Positions 47,336 to 59,780 of a stretch of 64,000 nucleotides of DNA are shown piece after piece. Origin of the DNA: Mansonella perstans. Taxonomy: Eukaryota; Nematoda; Chromadorea; Rhabditida; Onchocercidae. Position 1 is the stretch's first letter, and each line of letters starts with the position of its first letter. The notes under the pieces are model-generated. The model worked only from the letters and a program-made list of their open reading frames with translations, was not told the origin of the DNA and did no database searches. The translations under genes and the position numbers were made by a program. Location of the stretch: assembly GCA_037074765.1 (NCBI GenBank), contig JBAMDO010000272.1:1-64000 (forward strand), given 5' to 3'.

Positions 47336-49218
47336 TTCACTTTTAGGCTAAATGATGGCAATAATCCACAAATCAGTATTATTTTGAGCATACCATTGTT
47401 CCATACTCATCTCCAAAAAATATTCATACAAGCACTTGCACGACACCCGCATAACACACACGTGAAATCCACGTGAAGGCAACGATGAATGTTTGAGATG
47501 TCACTGTGAACGATGAAAAATGCAAAATATTTTGGCAATTGAGCAGTGTAAAAAAAAACGTACAAACCCGTACATGTAGCCGAGTCCATAGCCTAACTTA
47601 ATTGAGTCAAACACTACTTGTCCTAGTAAACTACGACACTTTACACTGCTACAACAAAGACCACAGCAACCACCAGTAATATCAACAGCAATAATAGTTG
47701 ACAGTGACATTACACATACACATCTATACACTAATACATATACAGGCATACACATACACACATGCACATACACATTCGACACACATACATACAGTAACTT
47801 CTCGAGGAAGTGAGATTCAAGAACTTTCCCTTGCTCTGGTTTGTTTTAAGTCAGTGTTCTGAAATTTGTGGTGCTCTAATCACAACTTTATACCTGTTGT
47901 TTTGAAAGTTATGACTTTAAAATGTTGGAGAAGGGTTGGCCTTTGAAATATTTATTAGAGTAGGGAGTTTTTATTTAAAAAAATATTTCAGTTGTGGTCT
48001 AACAGATTTAAAGATTTTAATTTTCTAATTTTTTATTTCTTAGTATTGCCAAAAAATAGAAATGAAAAATCTCACTTTGTAGCTTTATGGTCATCTTTCT
48101 CAATCATCGACCATTATGGAAAGATCACTGCAACCAGCTATTGGGGAAATATTCGATTGGGGTGCGGAGAAAATAAAAGCAGCGCTGTAGCTATTGAAAT
48201 TCCCGGGATTTACCGGGAATTGCATAACTTTCGCAGGACAGAGGCTTTCTTCAAATTCGAAATACGACACAAAAAGTGATACTAATCTGATATCGCTGGC
48301 ATAGCCCATGGAACAGCACGGGTGGATAGATCTTTGAGAAAACTGGGAGTCCTGTTATTTGCAGTGGAGCGAAGAATGAAAAATACTATAAAACGACTCC
48401 TAGCAGGTTGCTAATGACAACCGACAAATTGCAAACATTCTTTTACTTGTTCTAAAAAGATATCTGAAATAAAATTCAGGAAGGAGAGCTGAAATAGAGA
48501 GAGAAAGGGAAAAGTTGCAGAAAGTGCAGGCTTTGATTCAGAATTGATGAAATCGACGAGAATAATGATGGACATCACTTCATTTCCCAGAAGGTAAAAA
48601 TGCGACAATATCATTGAGAAAACGGATTGTTTGAAACCTTCCAATAGAGGGAAGTAGTTGATTCGGGAATTGAACATTTCCAAAATTTCTGATCTTCTTG
48701 GTTCTATGAGACTACGTGTACACGTGCTCAATTTGCTGTAAAAATTGGAAATTATCGTAAAATTGTAGAAATACGACCCTAGAAATAGTGTAGTTTACTT
48801 CTTTACTTCTTGCAGAAAATTCGGTGATAATTTGAGCACTTCTGTAAATTTCAGAAACCTTGAGAATTTTGAGAAAATTCATTCAGTTCAACGAATAATC
48901 CGAAGTCCAGTTAAAATAAATACATTTAGCGTGAAAAGTATTTACGATAATGGCATTTTCTTCCAAGCGACTACTGAGGGATGCAGTCAGGGACATTAAT
49001 TTTTTAACAACTATATCCTTGGAAATAATCGCTCGACATGAAGTGTTTTGAAATTTTCAAAAGCTAAAACAGATATCATGACTATCAAATCGTCTTCAAG
49101 GTTGACATTATAGAATTTAAGGACCTTCATTTCAAATTCTCATAAATGATTTTTTTTTTTGAATAAAAGAAAAATTTAACAGCACATTGAAATCAATTTG
49201 TGAACTATAACAATTACA

Positions 49219-52200
49219 TCAAAGAGGATTATTATCCCAAATACTCTCAATAAAATCAATTTTTGACAAAAGCAGCTTATTATCAATATCCTTCTGAGGC
49301 TTTTTTAATGCCATATGAATGAAAACTTGGAGTGCCTCCATAAAATCCTTGTGCTGTGGTGAACTGACCACATTTTGGAACATATCCATCAGAGCCTGCT
49401 CAGTACTTCGAACTAACACTGCGGATAGAATGCTTCGTACAAACTCAGCGGTCATTTTATCAATCGCACCAAATTCAATCACCTGAAGCAAGCATTCAAT
49501 ATTTAAATTCCGTTTTCCCATTTTCTGCGCTTCACCGCAATCAAAAAATCAGAAAAGAGAATGCAGTGGGCTTATTCTTTTGGAAAATCCACAATCACAC
49601 CGCACTTTTCAATTATCCAAATGGTTTCTCACAAGCATAATCTTGACCAAACAAATTTCAACTTCTGTTTGCTTGCTCCAAACTATCAAGCAATCGCTCA
49701 ACAAATTTCATATTGTCGGTCATTTAAAAACAGTGATTAAATATTTTGCGTTTTATCGTCTTCAAGAACCATTATATCTAATTCCATGAAGTTTGTGTTG
49801 ATTTGTCAATCAGACAAATGATTTCAGATTTCAAACACTTCATCGCTTAATTTCTTCCACTTCCATAGAAATTTTTTACGCAATAAAAAAAAATGTGCAT
49901 TAATCTATCCTATAACATTCGGATAAGAAACAAAATGCGAAAATCGTAAAAGAAATTGTTGGATTGCTGATATAAAACAAAAGTTACCTTTAGCAAAGTA
50001 ATTCCAACTGATCGTTTAATCATCAAATCAACAATAAGCATTGCTAAATATTCACGTTGAGATTCATTTATCCGTGACAAAACTTTGATCCGGTCCCACA
50101 ATGCATACTGCGTGGTGAGCTGGAACAAACTTTCCTCAACTCATAATCTATGAGTGTTTAACTGAAACAACTCTAAATCTTATGCATAAAAACCTATAGC
50201 TTCTCTTAAATCTCAAATTCCGTATAATCTGCTACAGCTTTCTAACAAGAGAAACAGTAAGCCCAGTACAGGAATCGCTACCAGCAGAATTTGTTATGCA
50301 TTAAAAAGTTTGAAAAGTATATGAAAGCCGAAAAATTTTCCATTGCTGTGCACTAACTGTACTTTAACTAATCCTCTATAACTGAAGAGGAAATGATCCG
50401 AAATACACCGATCATACAAAAATTTCTTTTGGAAAGATTTAGCAGACAAGCAATACACCATTCGGGTCCCAGCTATTAAATTCATTACTGATCCATTAGA
50501 GGGAAAAAAAATCCGAATATTCAAAAATACTTTGAAACGTTTGTGATAACAACATAGGAGATCGATAACAGCAGCATAAAATGCATTGTAAGTGGCTTCT
50601 CGTAATGCACAATGAACACAGATGTGCACTATTTCCCTTTCCTGTTGTCCTCTTAAGGAAAGTTTCAATAGTTTTTCAAATGCATCCGTTTCGTTCTGGA
50701 ATTGGAATAATTTATAATGAATTTGCAAAAAATTTAAATAAAAGTAAGACTAGTTTCACATGAAACTTACAGTGCATCATCAGATAGTGGTGAGAATTTA
50801 ATCACATGACAAACAAAATCCGTAATAGCAGAAAGAATTAAAGATTCACCGTCGAAGCCATAATAGTGCAAAAAATGTCACGTCTAACTGTTGTGTTCAT
50901 TTTGGCCTTTTTCGCAAGTTGGAGCAAGGAAGAGCTGAATTTTACGGTTTGTCCAGCAAATTTCTCAGTCGTTTTGTTTTTCGGCACTGTAGCATTTGTA
51001 GGAAACCAGGCAGCACCAACAAGCCACCAACGTCCACGCTCTCTTATATGCATTATGTCATCTACACTCATTGGCAGTTCTTTCTCTTTGTCCAATTCTG
51101 TAGGAAAACAACTTAGTGACCAATTGCATGAATAGATACAGTTTTTCTACTCTTTCAGCTACATCTGTTCTAATGCTTACTGCACCGAAATTTCGCCCAT
51201 ATCAAGTACCCCGCTTATCTCAGTGCTTCTATCGAGTACTGTCATACAGACACAGCAACCTGTATACTAATATCAATGTTGCAAAGACTTGCAAACAGAC
51301 ACAGGAAACTGAATGCGATTGGTAATTATTAATAAACAACTGAATGAATAAAGATAAATCACAGTAACTAGAATCCCCAAAAATCTTCCAATCGAAAATA
51401 TGAAAACACAGATGAATAAAATAACATACTTTTAGTTAATCCACGAAAAATGTTCACATAATGAGAATACAATGCTGAATCTATTAGATCCGTAAACTTA
51501 CGAATATTCACATTTTTTATTGCGTTCAGTTCATCCACAATGTACCGCGACTGATGCCTTGAATAAATGAAGATTTGATAAAATAATACATCTTATGAAG
51601 CAGCTATTTTTTAGCAACACCTAATTCGAAACACTTACTTTCCAGAATATTTTTCTGGGAGCTTTGAGAAAAATGCCTGTGTTTCTGTTATGCATTTCTG
51701 CAAAGCATCCAAATCTCTACTTCTCATAGTATTGCCACAATCTGTAATAAAAGGGAGCAAAAAAATCATGACTGCATATCATCCAGCTTGAAGACAATAT
51801 CAGAATGATACGTGATAAGAATAAGATCTGGAAGCAGGAGCTAAGTTAATATATACAGGTCTCTTTATCATAAATCATAAACAAAAAGATTATATACAAT
51901 AACGCATCCACAACTACGTCAAAACTTGGCTCCGTATGAAAGTCTTGGCTATAGAAAAACTTACAACTTAAAAGAGCTTTGAAACAAGTAAGACATTTGT
52001 CGTTCACCTGTTCTCGCAGATACTGCATAATTTCGATAATTATAACAACTTTAATGACCTGTGAAAGTAATAAATAAAGTGATATTTCATATGAGACATT
52101 TTTGTCAACAAAATATCAACAATGTACAGCTATTTCAAGCACAGTACTCTGCAATAATTTAGCCAAGCAATTATCATATAGTTACAGGGTATTACTGATA

Positions 52201-54457
52201 ATAATTCTCTGTTCTCAGTGCAAAACATATTCAATTCCAATGCACTGGATTTCTCAAAATACTTCAGAATTACGATGAAATATTAAAAAAAAAAACCCAT
52301 AAATGTAGAATAGATATGCAAATGTGCAATAATAAGAGACCACCTTGAAATTATATAATTCAGCGAGTAAAACGCAGAGATTTTCAAGAGATTTACCCTC
52401 TGGCAATGCGGCAACAGTTTCCAAAAGCTTTGCAATGTAATTTTCGACAAAATGTGCAGCTGAAAGAATGCAAAAGTATCGAATAAAACCTTATGTATGG
52501 AAATCGGAACAAAGCAACAACTGGATTTACCAGAGGCTATTTAAGAAATTTAACTGAGAAACCAAAAATTCCAAAATGGAAGACCATTTTTACTGAAAGT
52601 ACCACTTTGAAGGAGAGTTTTTCAGTTACACTTGAGTAAAATTGCTGCAAATAAAAGCTTACAAACTTCGTCAGAAACTGTTGTGTGAATAAGAGCAATA
52701 AATACTGTATATTCAATAATGAGCCGATCTGGTAAGCGATAACTTACGTCAACACTGTTCATAATTTCCGAAAAAAGCAACTGTTTCACTTCTGCAATTG
52801 TGAACAATTAGAAAGCCCATGGAGCAAATTTACAAAAAGTGAGAAAAACTGCCTAATTTAAAGACAACAAATTCATAACAAGTGAAAAAAACTGCCTAAT
52901 TTAGAGATAAAAAATTTTACCATTATGTCCTCTGCTGGCAAATATATCTGAGAACATTTTCACAGCACCCACCAACGTATGTTCATTCATTCGATTGATC
53001 AGACCTCGCAAGGACTTTTTCAATTTTAGATGCTCTTCTGTCTCTAACAGACCGGCTTTTTCATTAAGTTTCTCTTGACCGCATAATTTCGAAGTCAAAA
53101 ATTCTCCTGTCTTCTTACTGATAAGGCGACCATAAATATCTTCCTTGGAGTTCATATTAATATCTTCTTCACTCCCGCTACTATCACCCATTTCGGTGAA
53201 ACCATCTCTTTGAACCTGACAACAATCAATTACTGTAATCATTCTCGAGAATTAATTATAAAGAAAGGAATCAATGTGTTAGGCCTAAATTATTCATCAT
53301 TTTGCCAAAAAACTAACTTCTGCAAGTTCTGGAGACTTTTTTTTTGCGATCCTTGTTTTCGACAATCTATTTTCATCCTTATTTTCATTGCAGTCTTCCT
53401 CGTACTCATCGCTCAACATTCCACTGTTACACACGTCCGAACAATTGCCTCCATCAACATCGCTACGTCGCGATGGCTTCGAATCACACATCTCGAGCAG
53501 ATCTATAACAGATCATAATGAAGACTACATCTCATTTGAGTTGAAGGCTAGTTTTCCAGACTTGATATCTCAAATGAGTTTAGATGTCATCAAAAATTTA
53601 TCTTGAATCCAAATTAAACTTCACAAGAAAAAATTAAGTTGCAGGAGGCTGTATTTTTCAAGTATAGGTATTTTCCAAGTATAGTATTTTCAAGCACAGT
53701 ATTTTTCAAATATATATATATATATATTTTCAAGTATTGAAACGCGTACAATCGAGTCCTTCGATACGGAATACTTTTGGTATATTTTTGCTTTTCCGCT
53801 TATTATATCCAAGAATCCGCTCATATCGATGAATTTCAACGTCATCCTCATCAATGTCTCGCATAAGTTGTTCCTTTCGTAATTGTTTCATCTAAACAAG
53901 ATCAGTTGAAAGTCTTACAAGAAATATCACAAGCATATATTATATTGAAATATAATTCATATAACACATGAAATATTAAATGAATCACAAATAATAAACA
54001 TGCTAAATAACATTATTAACATATATAACACATTAGATTTAAACTGCGACTTCGAATGCACAGTTTACTCGCCAAAATGTCTAATTATATCAATATAAAT
54101 ATACTTACACTTTTCTTCCTACGTCTTTTCACCTGCTTCTTCTTAGTATGCACCATTTCGACAGTACCTTCTTTCTGATTATCTGTAGGATTTTCTTCCT
54201 CCAAGATGATATCCTTAACCTGCAATGAAATGGCTAAAAGGAAGGAAACTGTAATGATTGCAAATAATAACCTATAGAAAGTTCAGAACATAAAAGGAAT
54301 GGTTAGAAATGAAAGTTAATGCATAAAGAAGAAAGTAAGTACTACTGACCTTTCTGTGGGAATTATATGCAACGCGGCGGAATTTTTTGATTTCTTTTTT
54401 ACTCTTTCTTGTCATCTTTCGTTTACATTCACATAATACATTATCACCAACAGCCAT
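49219..54457 (-). CDS. NOM1: NOM1/Sgd1 nucleolar MIF4G- and MA3-domain protein
   Basis: Nucleolar factor for small-subunit ribosome biogenesis that binds the eIF4A-like helicase family. Fourteen exons: 54457-54350, 54219-54109, 53891-53750, 53502-53318, 53215-52921, 52791-52663, 52459-52344, 52058-51965, 51741-51639, 51557-51502, 51097-50850, 50695-50531, 50119-49988, 49482-49219, giving 2148 nt and 715 residues with all phases agreeing. The N-terminus is Lys/Arg-rich (KRKMTRKSKKEIKKFRR; KKKQVKRRRKK), followed by the family motif GLDYLL formed across the exon 3/4 junction. An acidic linker follows. MIF4G begins near LKKSLRGLINRMNEHTLVGA and runs to the conserved GRWWLVGAAW block. NTTVRRDIFCTIM and DAFEKLLKLSLRGQQEREI start the MA3 region, which continues with KRFKLTTQYALWDR and VIEFGAIDK. 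It is somewhat shorter than human NOM1. The same-strand hyaluronidase gene ends about 980 bp upstream; I see no evidence for a shared transcript. Confidence 0.93.
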
Positions 54458-55436
54458 TACTTTCGAATTCCGTTAGCTAAGCTAATGCACCCAAAAAAAA
54501 ACCTTAATTAGTTTCTATGAGTTACTGAATAAAACACAGTTCTTCAAACACATTTACACATATAGACAATTATAGAAACTAATTTCAAAATACAAGAAAT
54601 CACTCGCCAATAACCAATGACCAAAAAGGCCATTCCAAAATACTTAATTAATGTAATTTATTTCAAAGACAGACCACTCCTTCTTGTAAGCTTATTGCAA
54701 AGAAGAAAACATAAGGATCAGAGAGCACTCGTACATATCCTTATCCTTAAAATTTTTCTCGACGATTCAACATAAAAGCATCAGCCATACATCAGTCGTT
54801 GTCAGAACTAAAGGTAAGCAACAGGTAAACACTGAGCCAACCGAAAGCAGAAAAGCTAGTAAAGAAAGAAAGAAGTATCCTGGCTAAAGTATGTCGTCAA
54901 GGTTTGCCAGGTCGTTGCAACAACGTGGAAGAACGAGTCAGATTCTCCTATTGTACGTTAGACAGACTAAAGAAGTGCTTAGAGTGCTATGAAAGCTGAA
55001 CAATTTGCATTTGTCATTTCCTATTCACACTTCTACATAAGCTACATTTCATGGTGTGAAGTACTGTAACACTTTACCTTTTAGAAAAAGAAATAAACGT
55101 TTATATGTCAATCCTAAAGGGCGAATCTGAATTGTAAACGCATAGATGTTTATTGAATCGCATGAATCAGATGGGATAAGTCTGAAGCAATTTGAATTCA
55201 GCTAGAAAATAATGACAGTTCGAAAGTCAAAAACATAACGATAGTATTTACAGAGCGATTTTAGCCAATGCTCATCAATTTCTGTTCGTAATTGCAGCAG
55301 CATTAATTCAGTAATTATCATTTTCATACAATTTGTTGGCAACAAATAATGCAAAAATTTTATTCTTTGGCAATTTATTTGACAGAATCATCAATGCTTT
55401 CTGCATAGTTGGCGATTCTCATTTGTTATTGATTTG
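54458..55436. other. Spacer between hyaluronidase 3' end and NOM1 start
   Basis: No gene found. It holds the hyaluronidase 3' UTR, with an AATAAA on the - strand at 55379-55374, and the NOM1 upstream region. Confidence 0.5.
55374..55379 (-). terminator. Possible poly(A) signal of the hyaluronidase gene
   Basis: AATAAA on the - strand, 58 bases after the proposed TGA stop of the last exon, which mildly supports the seven-exon model. Confidence 0.4.
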
Positions 55437-58242
55437 TCACTTCTTCTGAAGACGAAACTTCTCAAGTATCTCAGTGAGATTTCTACTTCCTTTGCATTCT
55501 GCGGTAGTCACATTTCGCATCGAAGTGCTATTCTTCTATAAAATAATTTTTAATTGAAAATAATTTTTGTTACTCATTTTTGAACGGTGATTGCATGGTT
55601 GATATCTAATACGATATATCATAAAGAATGAAATTCAGCAGGAAGCACTAGAAAGTAGTAAGTAATGATACTCATATTTCAAAGCAGTAATACGGAAAAC
55701 CATTTAATTCTACCTGCTCAGTTTTAAAGCTTCTGGACCAAGATCCTCTTCGACATATTCTTTTATACTGTCACATCGATCTGTCATATTCTTGGATGTT
55801 GACCAAATGAGAGCACCATCGATATTCATATGAAAAGCTCTTTCCAAGGAATTGCTTAAATCTTCCTGGAAATTTGAGAATTTGTAGAATTGGACGGAAT
55901 CTAAGATGATATAAAAGGAATGAAAGATCAGAATGCGAAATTGAATATTACACTTTAAAAAGACTATAAAATTTGTTTTGAATTCTGATTTTGTGCAAAA
56001 CAGAATTTAATAACAGTGAATTAATTACTTCGGTATAATAATTCTTCTTCTGCAAATTCGTCAAATTCAGTGGGAAGTATTCAAAGCCAGTGAATGCATA
56101 TATCGGTACTTCCGTGCTTATCTTCGCTGCGCAACGTTTGGCTTCTTGAAGGACGGCGGTGACGTATAAACAGCCAACAAAACCGCTTTCTCTACGCGGT
56201 AAATAGATGGACGGAAAAAGGGCGGTAGATTGTTCATAAATAGATTCCAGTCTGTAAAATTTTTCAAAAATTTTCACTAAACTACTCTTTTATGCTATTA
56301 CAGAAACTTGAGAAATTAATTTTGAGAGGATGATCTTAATAATAATAATCACAATATGAATAATAACGAATTTGCAAATCAACATTTGGCAAAATTATTG
56401 AAAACATAGGAGTAAAAAAAGTACATAATGTCATTATTAGTAAAAGTTTATGTAATCTCACACTTTTCTTGAAATGCATAAAAAACTTTTGAACAACGAA
56501 ATGAAATAAATGAAATATTAATTCATTGCTCACTCATTATTAAATCTTTCGAATCTTTCTCCACATGTTGCGTTTCCATCTTGCCCAGCACTGTAATTGC
56601 AAAATGGCATACCGTAATAACCCACTCGTGCCCCTGGTCTAAGCTCTTTTACTTTATTAATAGTTGCGTTTAAAAATTTCCTGAAATAGAGTGCTTAACT
56701 AACCTAAACAACATTCATTCATGTAATATCCTCAATGGATGAAATTTCTTGCTTCAAATTTTTTACAATAATCGAAGAAATTTTTTTGTTTTTTTTTGGG
56801 TTCAAAAGTCATTAAAATCTACTCACAATGATGAATCATTGAATTGTTTCATCGCAATCCTTTCCAAATCCTTCTTCTTCGTTATATTTGGATATGTTTC
56901 GTTAGCATAATCTATCGATGCGTTCCAATAAATTCGTTTCGAGGACCAATTATGCTCATAAAGCGGTCGCCATTTCTCGTAATCGATTATAAGCAAACCA
57001 GTAAAATTTTCATTCGGAACCTTTTCATATATATCTTCACGTACTTTTTCCAAATGAGCTGAGAGATTGGCACGCTTAAAATTAAGGCTTTGAAAATAAT
57101 TGAAAAATGCTGAAATTAGCAAGAGTGAACTGAAGTTAATTACGAGCTGAATAAAAATGAAAGAATATTTTAATATTCCATTGGAGAGAGATCTATCAAA
57201 TCGCTCTGACATATTAAACTAAGTGCATAAATAAATCAATAATTGTGGTTATATTCTGGAATCAGTTTTGACGATAAATTGATTCATGAAGGATTAATAG
57301 GCCTCACTGATTAAGCTATCTATTTTTTCATTTTGCAATTTTATCTATCATTTCACTAGCATTAATGTCGCATAAGTTTCGCTGCTCTGTTTTGAGTGAA
57401 CTTTAGTGCGAAAATGATTGAAATCATCTTTTGCAAGAGCTTTGGCTGTTTTATTGCTTTTACTGCTTTGTTAGATGAAAGCTAAAAAGTCAAAAGTAAA
57501 AGGTCAAATGTCTCAAGTGATTCGAGTTATGTTGCGTTGTTGATGCAAGCAGAATTTATAACTGCTGCGGAAATTACTATTTTATCGATGTTGTTTCATT
57601 CGGCATCTCTCTTAGTTTTCTTGCTATTATGAATGGAAAGACTGAAAGAGCCACTTACTTGAGGAATGCCGCCATTAACATCTGATGTTATATTATACAC
57701 ATCTTTAAAGTATGGATATAAGCCGAAATGTTCTTCGTACAAAACAACGACAGTTTCGCCAAGAAATGTGTGGTTCTTATCATTCACGAGCATACTGTAG
57801 TTTTCTGGCAGTCCCGTTTTCCACTTAGTTTTTGCGCATTGTCCACTTGGGACATTCCAAACAACCTAATTCATACGAAATTCAATATTTGAAGATATGA
57901 ACAACTGAACACTCAATTAAATCGAAAACAGATTTTTATATTTTTACAGCAGTAATTTTATATATTAGGCTTAAATTCGGGTAAAATGAAGAAAGAGAAA
58001 GAAAATCCGATGATTTTCATGACAGCTGATTGCTTCAAGAAAAAATAATTTTTAAGTGATATTCCAGCAAAACTAGCTAGCAACTGCAATAATTTTGTAA
58101 GTAAGCGTTACAACAGTATCGGATAATTTTATCCATTTATTTATTTGTTGCAAAAGTAACGAACTTTAAATCCTTTTCCTTGAGGGATATTAATTACAAT
58201 TAGCCAAGCGATGGTTGCAACTTCGAAAAGTGATCGGATCAT
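55437..58242 (-). CDS. Secreted GH56 hyaluronidase / chondroitin hydrolase
   Basis: Endoglycosidase of family GH56 that cleaves hyaluronan or, in nematodes such as C. elegans, mainly chondroitin. Seven exons: 58242-58165, 57865-57659, 57074-56827, 56680-56534, 56251-56029, 55865-55714, 55527-55437, giving 1146 nt and 381 residues with phases consistent. Exon 1 encodes a signal peptide (MIRSLFEVATIAWLIVINIP). Then VVWNVPSGQC, LGLYPYF, VNGGIPQ; the catalytic region FTGLLIIDYEKWRPLYEHNW with Asp and Glu two apart; GYYGMPFCNY; STALFPSIYLP; VPIYAFTGFEYFP; DGALIWSTSKN and RCDSIKEY. Four cysteines sit where GH56 forms its two disulfides. There are many N-glycosylation sequons. The last exon is uncertain: if the GTAGAA after exon 6 is not a donor, translation stops at the TAG there. 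No substrate preference can be read from sequence alone. Confidence 0.9.
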
Positions 58243-58270
58243 TTGACCGAGGAACTCTGAAGTTTTTCAC
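58243..58270 (-). promoter_or_regulatory. Possible spliced-leader acceptor upstream of hyaluronidase ATG
   Basis: On the - strand AAAAACTTCAG precedes the start codon by 14 nt (AG at 58258-58257). Nematode trans-splice acceptors often sit this close to the ATG. This is inference from position and motif only. Confidence 0.3.
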
Positions 58271-59164
58271 CTTAATTAGATGAAAACCATGCTCTCTGTT
58301 CTGCTTATTTTAAGAAACGAAGCGATTAATTAGAAAATATCAATGTAAAGATTTTAAAAGTACAGAAATTCTATCACTCAATTCTGTGGTCTTTCAAGTT
58401 AATAATTCATAATATTGAATTTTAGAAGTATTCTCATATGTGGCATATCATTGATTTATGTCGGTAGTTGGGTAATGGAGGTTTATGTTACATAAGATTT
58501 CATTAGTAATGGTGGTAATTTTTAGTGGGAAATAACTGTGAACTTAAAGTACTGCCAGACGAATGACTTTGAAGTTCGTAGAGAAGCTTGAAGCAAATGA
58601 ATTCTGCTTTAATTTTTCTGGCTTTATAAAGTATAGCATGACGATTTCCAGACCTTTAATGGAGTTTTTTTGTTACAGCATAATTCTGCTGCCGTCCACC
58701 TGTAGACGGAAAAAAACATTTACTAATAGAATTTTAAATTTGATGAAAAATTTCATTAAATGTTCAATTTTATTTGACTACACTGAATTTTTAATGCTCA
58801 ATTTGAACTAAAAGAACTACTAAATCAGAATTTCAAAACGTAGAAGGACGAAGTAGAAATATTGCATTGTGCTATCAATGTAATCGACGCCTAATTTAAA
58901 ATTAGTGAAACTATGAGTATCGATTTGGGCTCCGTTTCGAAAAGTAATTTCCTCTAGAAATTGTTAGTCTAAAACACTGCCTTTCTTTTCCTTTGAACTC
59001 TGAATTTTTGATTTCACTGAATTTTGAATAGATTGAAAAAAAGAGTTTTATTCTTAAGTAATTCATCCCATAATTTTCTCAATTATTTTTGTAAAAAAAA
59101 TGAAACCTATAAAAATTGGAAACATTAGCTGTACCAAAATCAGACGTAAATTTGTGAAAAAACA
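58271..59164. other. Spacer between hyaluronidase start and its inverted copy
   Basis: AT-rich, no gene recognised. It contains the likely promoter side of the hyaluronidase gene. Confidence 0.5.
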
Positions 59165-59780
59165 TGATAACAGAGCAGCAAAACATTACTAATAAGGAAA
59201 ATGACGAATTAAGTTGCAAAATGAAAAGTTGAAAAAAGCATTAACAGTTTGTGAGGCCTATTTATCTTTCATGAATCAGTTTATGTCAAAACTGATTCCG
59301 GAATACCGCGATAATTATTGATTTATTATGCATTTAGTTTAATGTGTCAGAGCAATTTCATAGATCTCTCTCCAATGGAATGTCAGGATATTGTTTTATT
59401 TTTATTTCAGCTCTTCAATTTACTTTTGCTGATTTCAGCATTTTTCAGTTATTTCCGAAAGTTTCGTTTAAGCATGCTAATCTCTCAGTTCATTTGGAAG
59501 AAGTACGTAGAGGCATCGAAAAGGCGATTCCGAATACCGAATTAAATAGCTGGGCTATTTAATTTTTTGCCAGAAATGGGAGCGGGCTATTTAATTTTTT
59601 GCCAGAAAAATAATAGTTTGCCAGAAATGGGAGCGGCTTTTTGAACATAATTGGTACACGAAACGAATTTATCAGAAGGAATCGATGGCTTTAGTTCAGC
59701 AAAGATACGAAAATGCTGATAAATTGAAGATTGTTCGAAAGAACTCAATGAAGCATAACTGGAACGACTTTTAATCTTTG
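59165..59780 (+). pseudogene. Inverted partial copy of the hyaluronidase gene (intron 2 + exon 3)
   Basis: This + strand segment resembles the - strand of 57420-56820. Shared landmarks in order: AACAGAGCAGC, GTGAGGCCTATT, TCATGAATCA, AAAACTGATTCC, then ATG-start MSEQFHRSLSNG against MSERFDRSLSNG, then an acceptor-like TTTAAG with HANLSVHLEEVR against RANLSAHLEKVR, and later FEHNWYTKRIY against YEHNWSSKRIY. Between the last two, the frame stops (TAA after NSWAI) and the stretch for the catalytic Asp-x-Glu is replaced by local repeats of GCTATTTAATTTTTTGCCAG. The residue matching the catalytic Glu reads Gln. No signal-peptide exon or later exons were seen, so this is a dead fragment. Confidence 0.85.

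Larger units (their letters stand above)
39379..49218. other. Gene-poor 9.8-kb region between dapk-1 start and NOM1 end
   Basis: I found no exon chain or protein family on either strand. Open frames are short and many are low-complexity. The right part holds the NOM1 3' UTR and the left part the dapk-1 upstream region. It contains several tandem duplications, (TG)n-rich patches and a T18-type homopolymer near 43048. Unspliced non-coding RNAs or distant 5' exons of dapk-1 cannot be excluded. Confidence 0.5.

Noticed and set aside
47992..48279. 95-codon frame on the + strand starting at GTG
   Set aside because: No recognisable domain, no ATG start and no exon partners; left as unexplained open frame.
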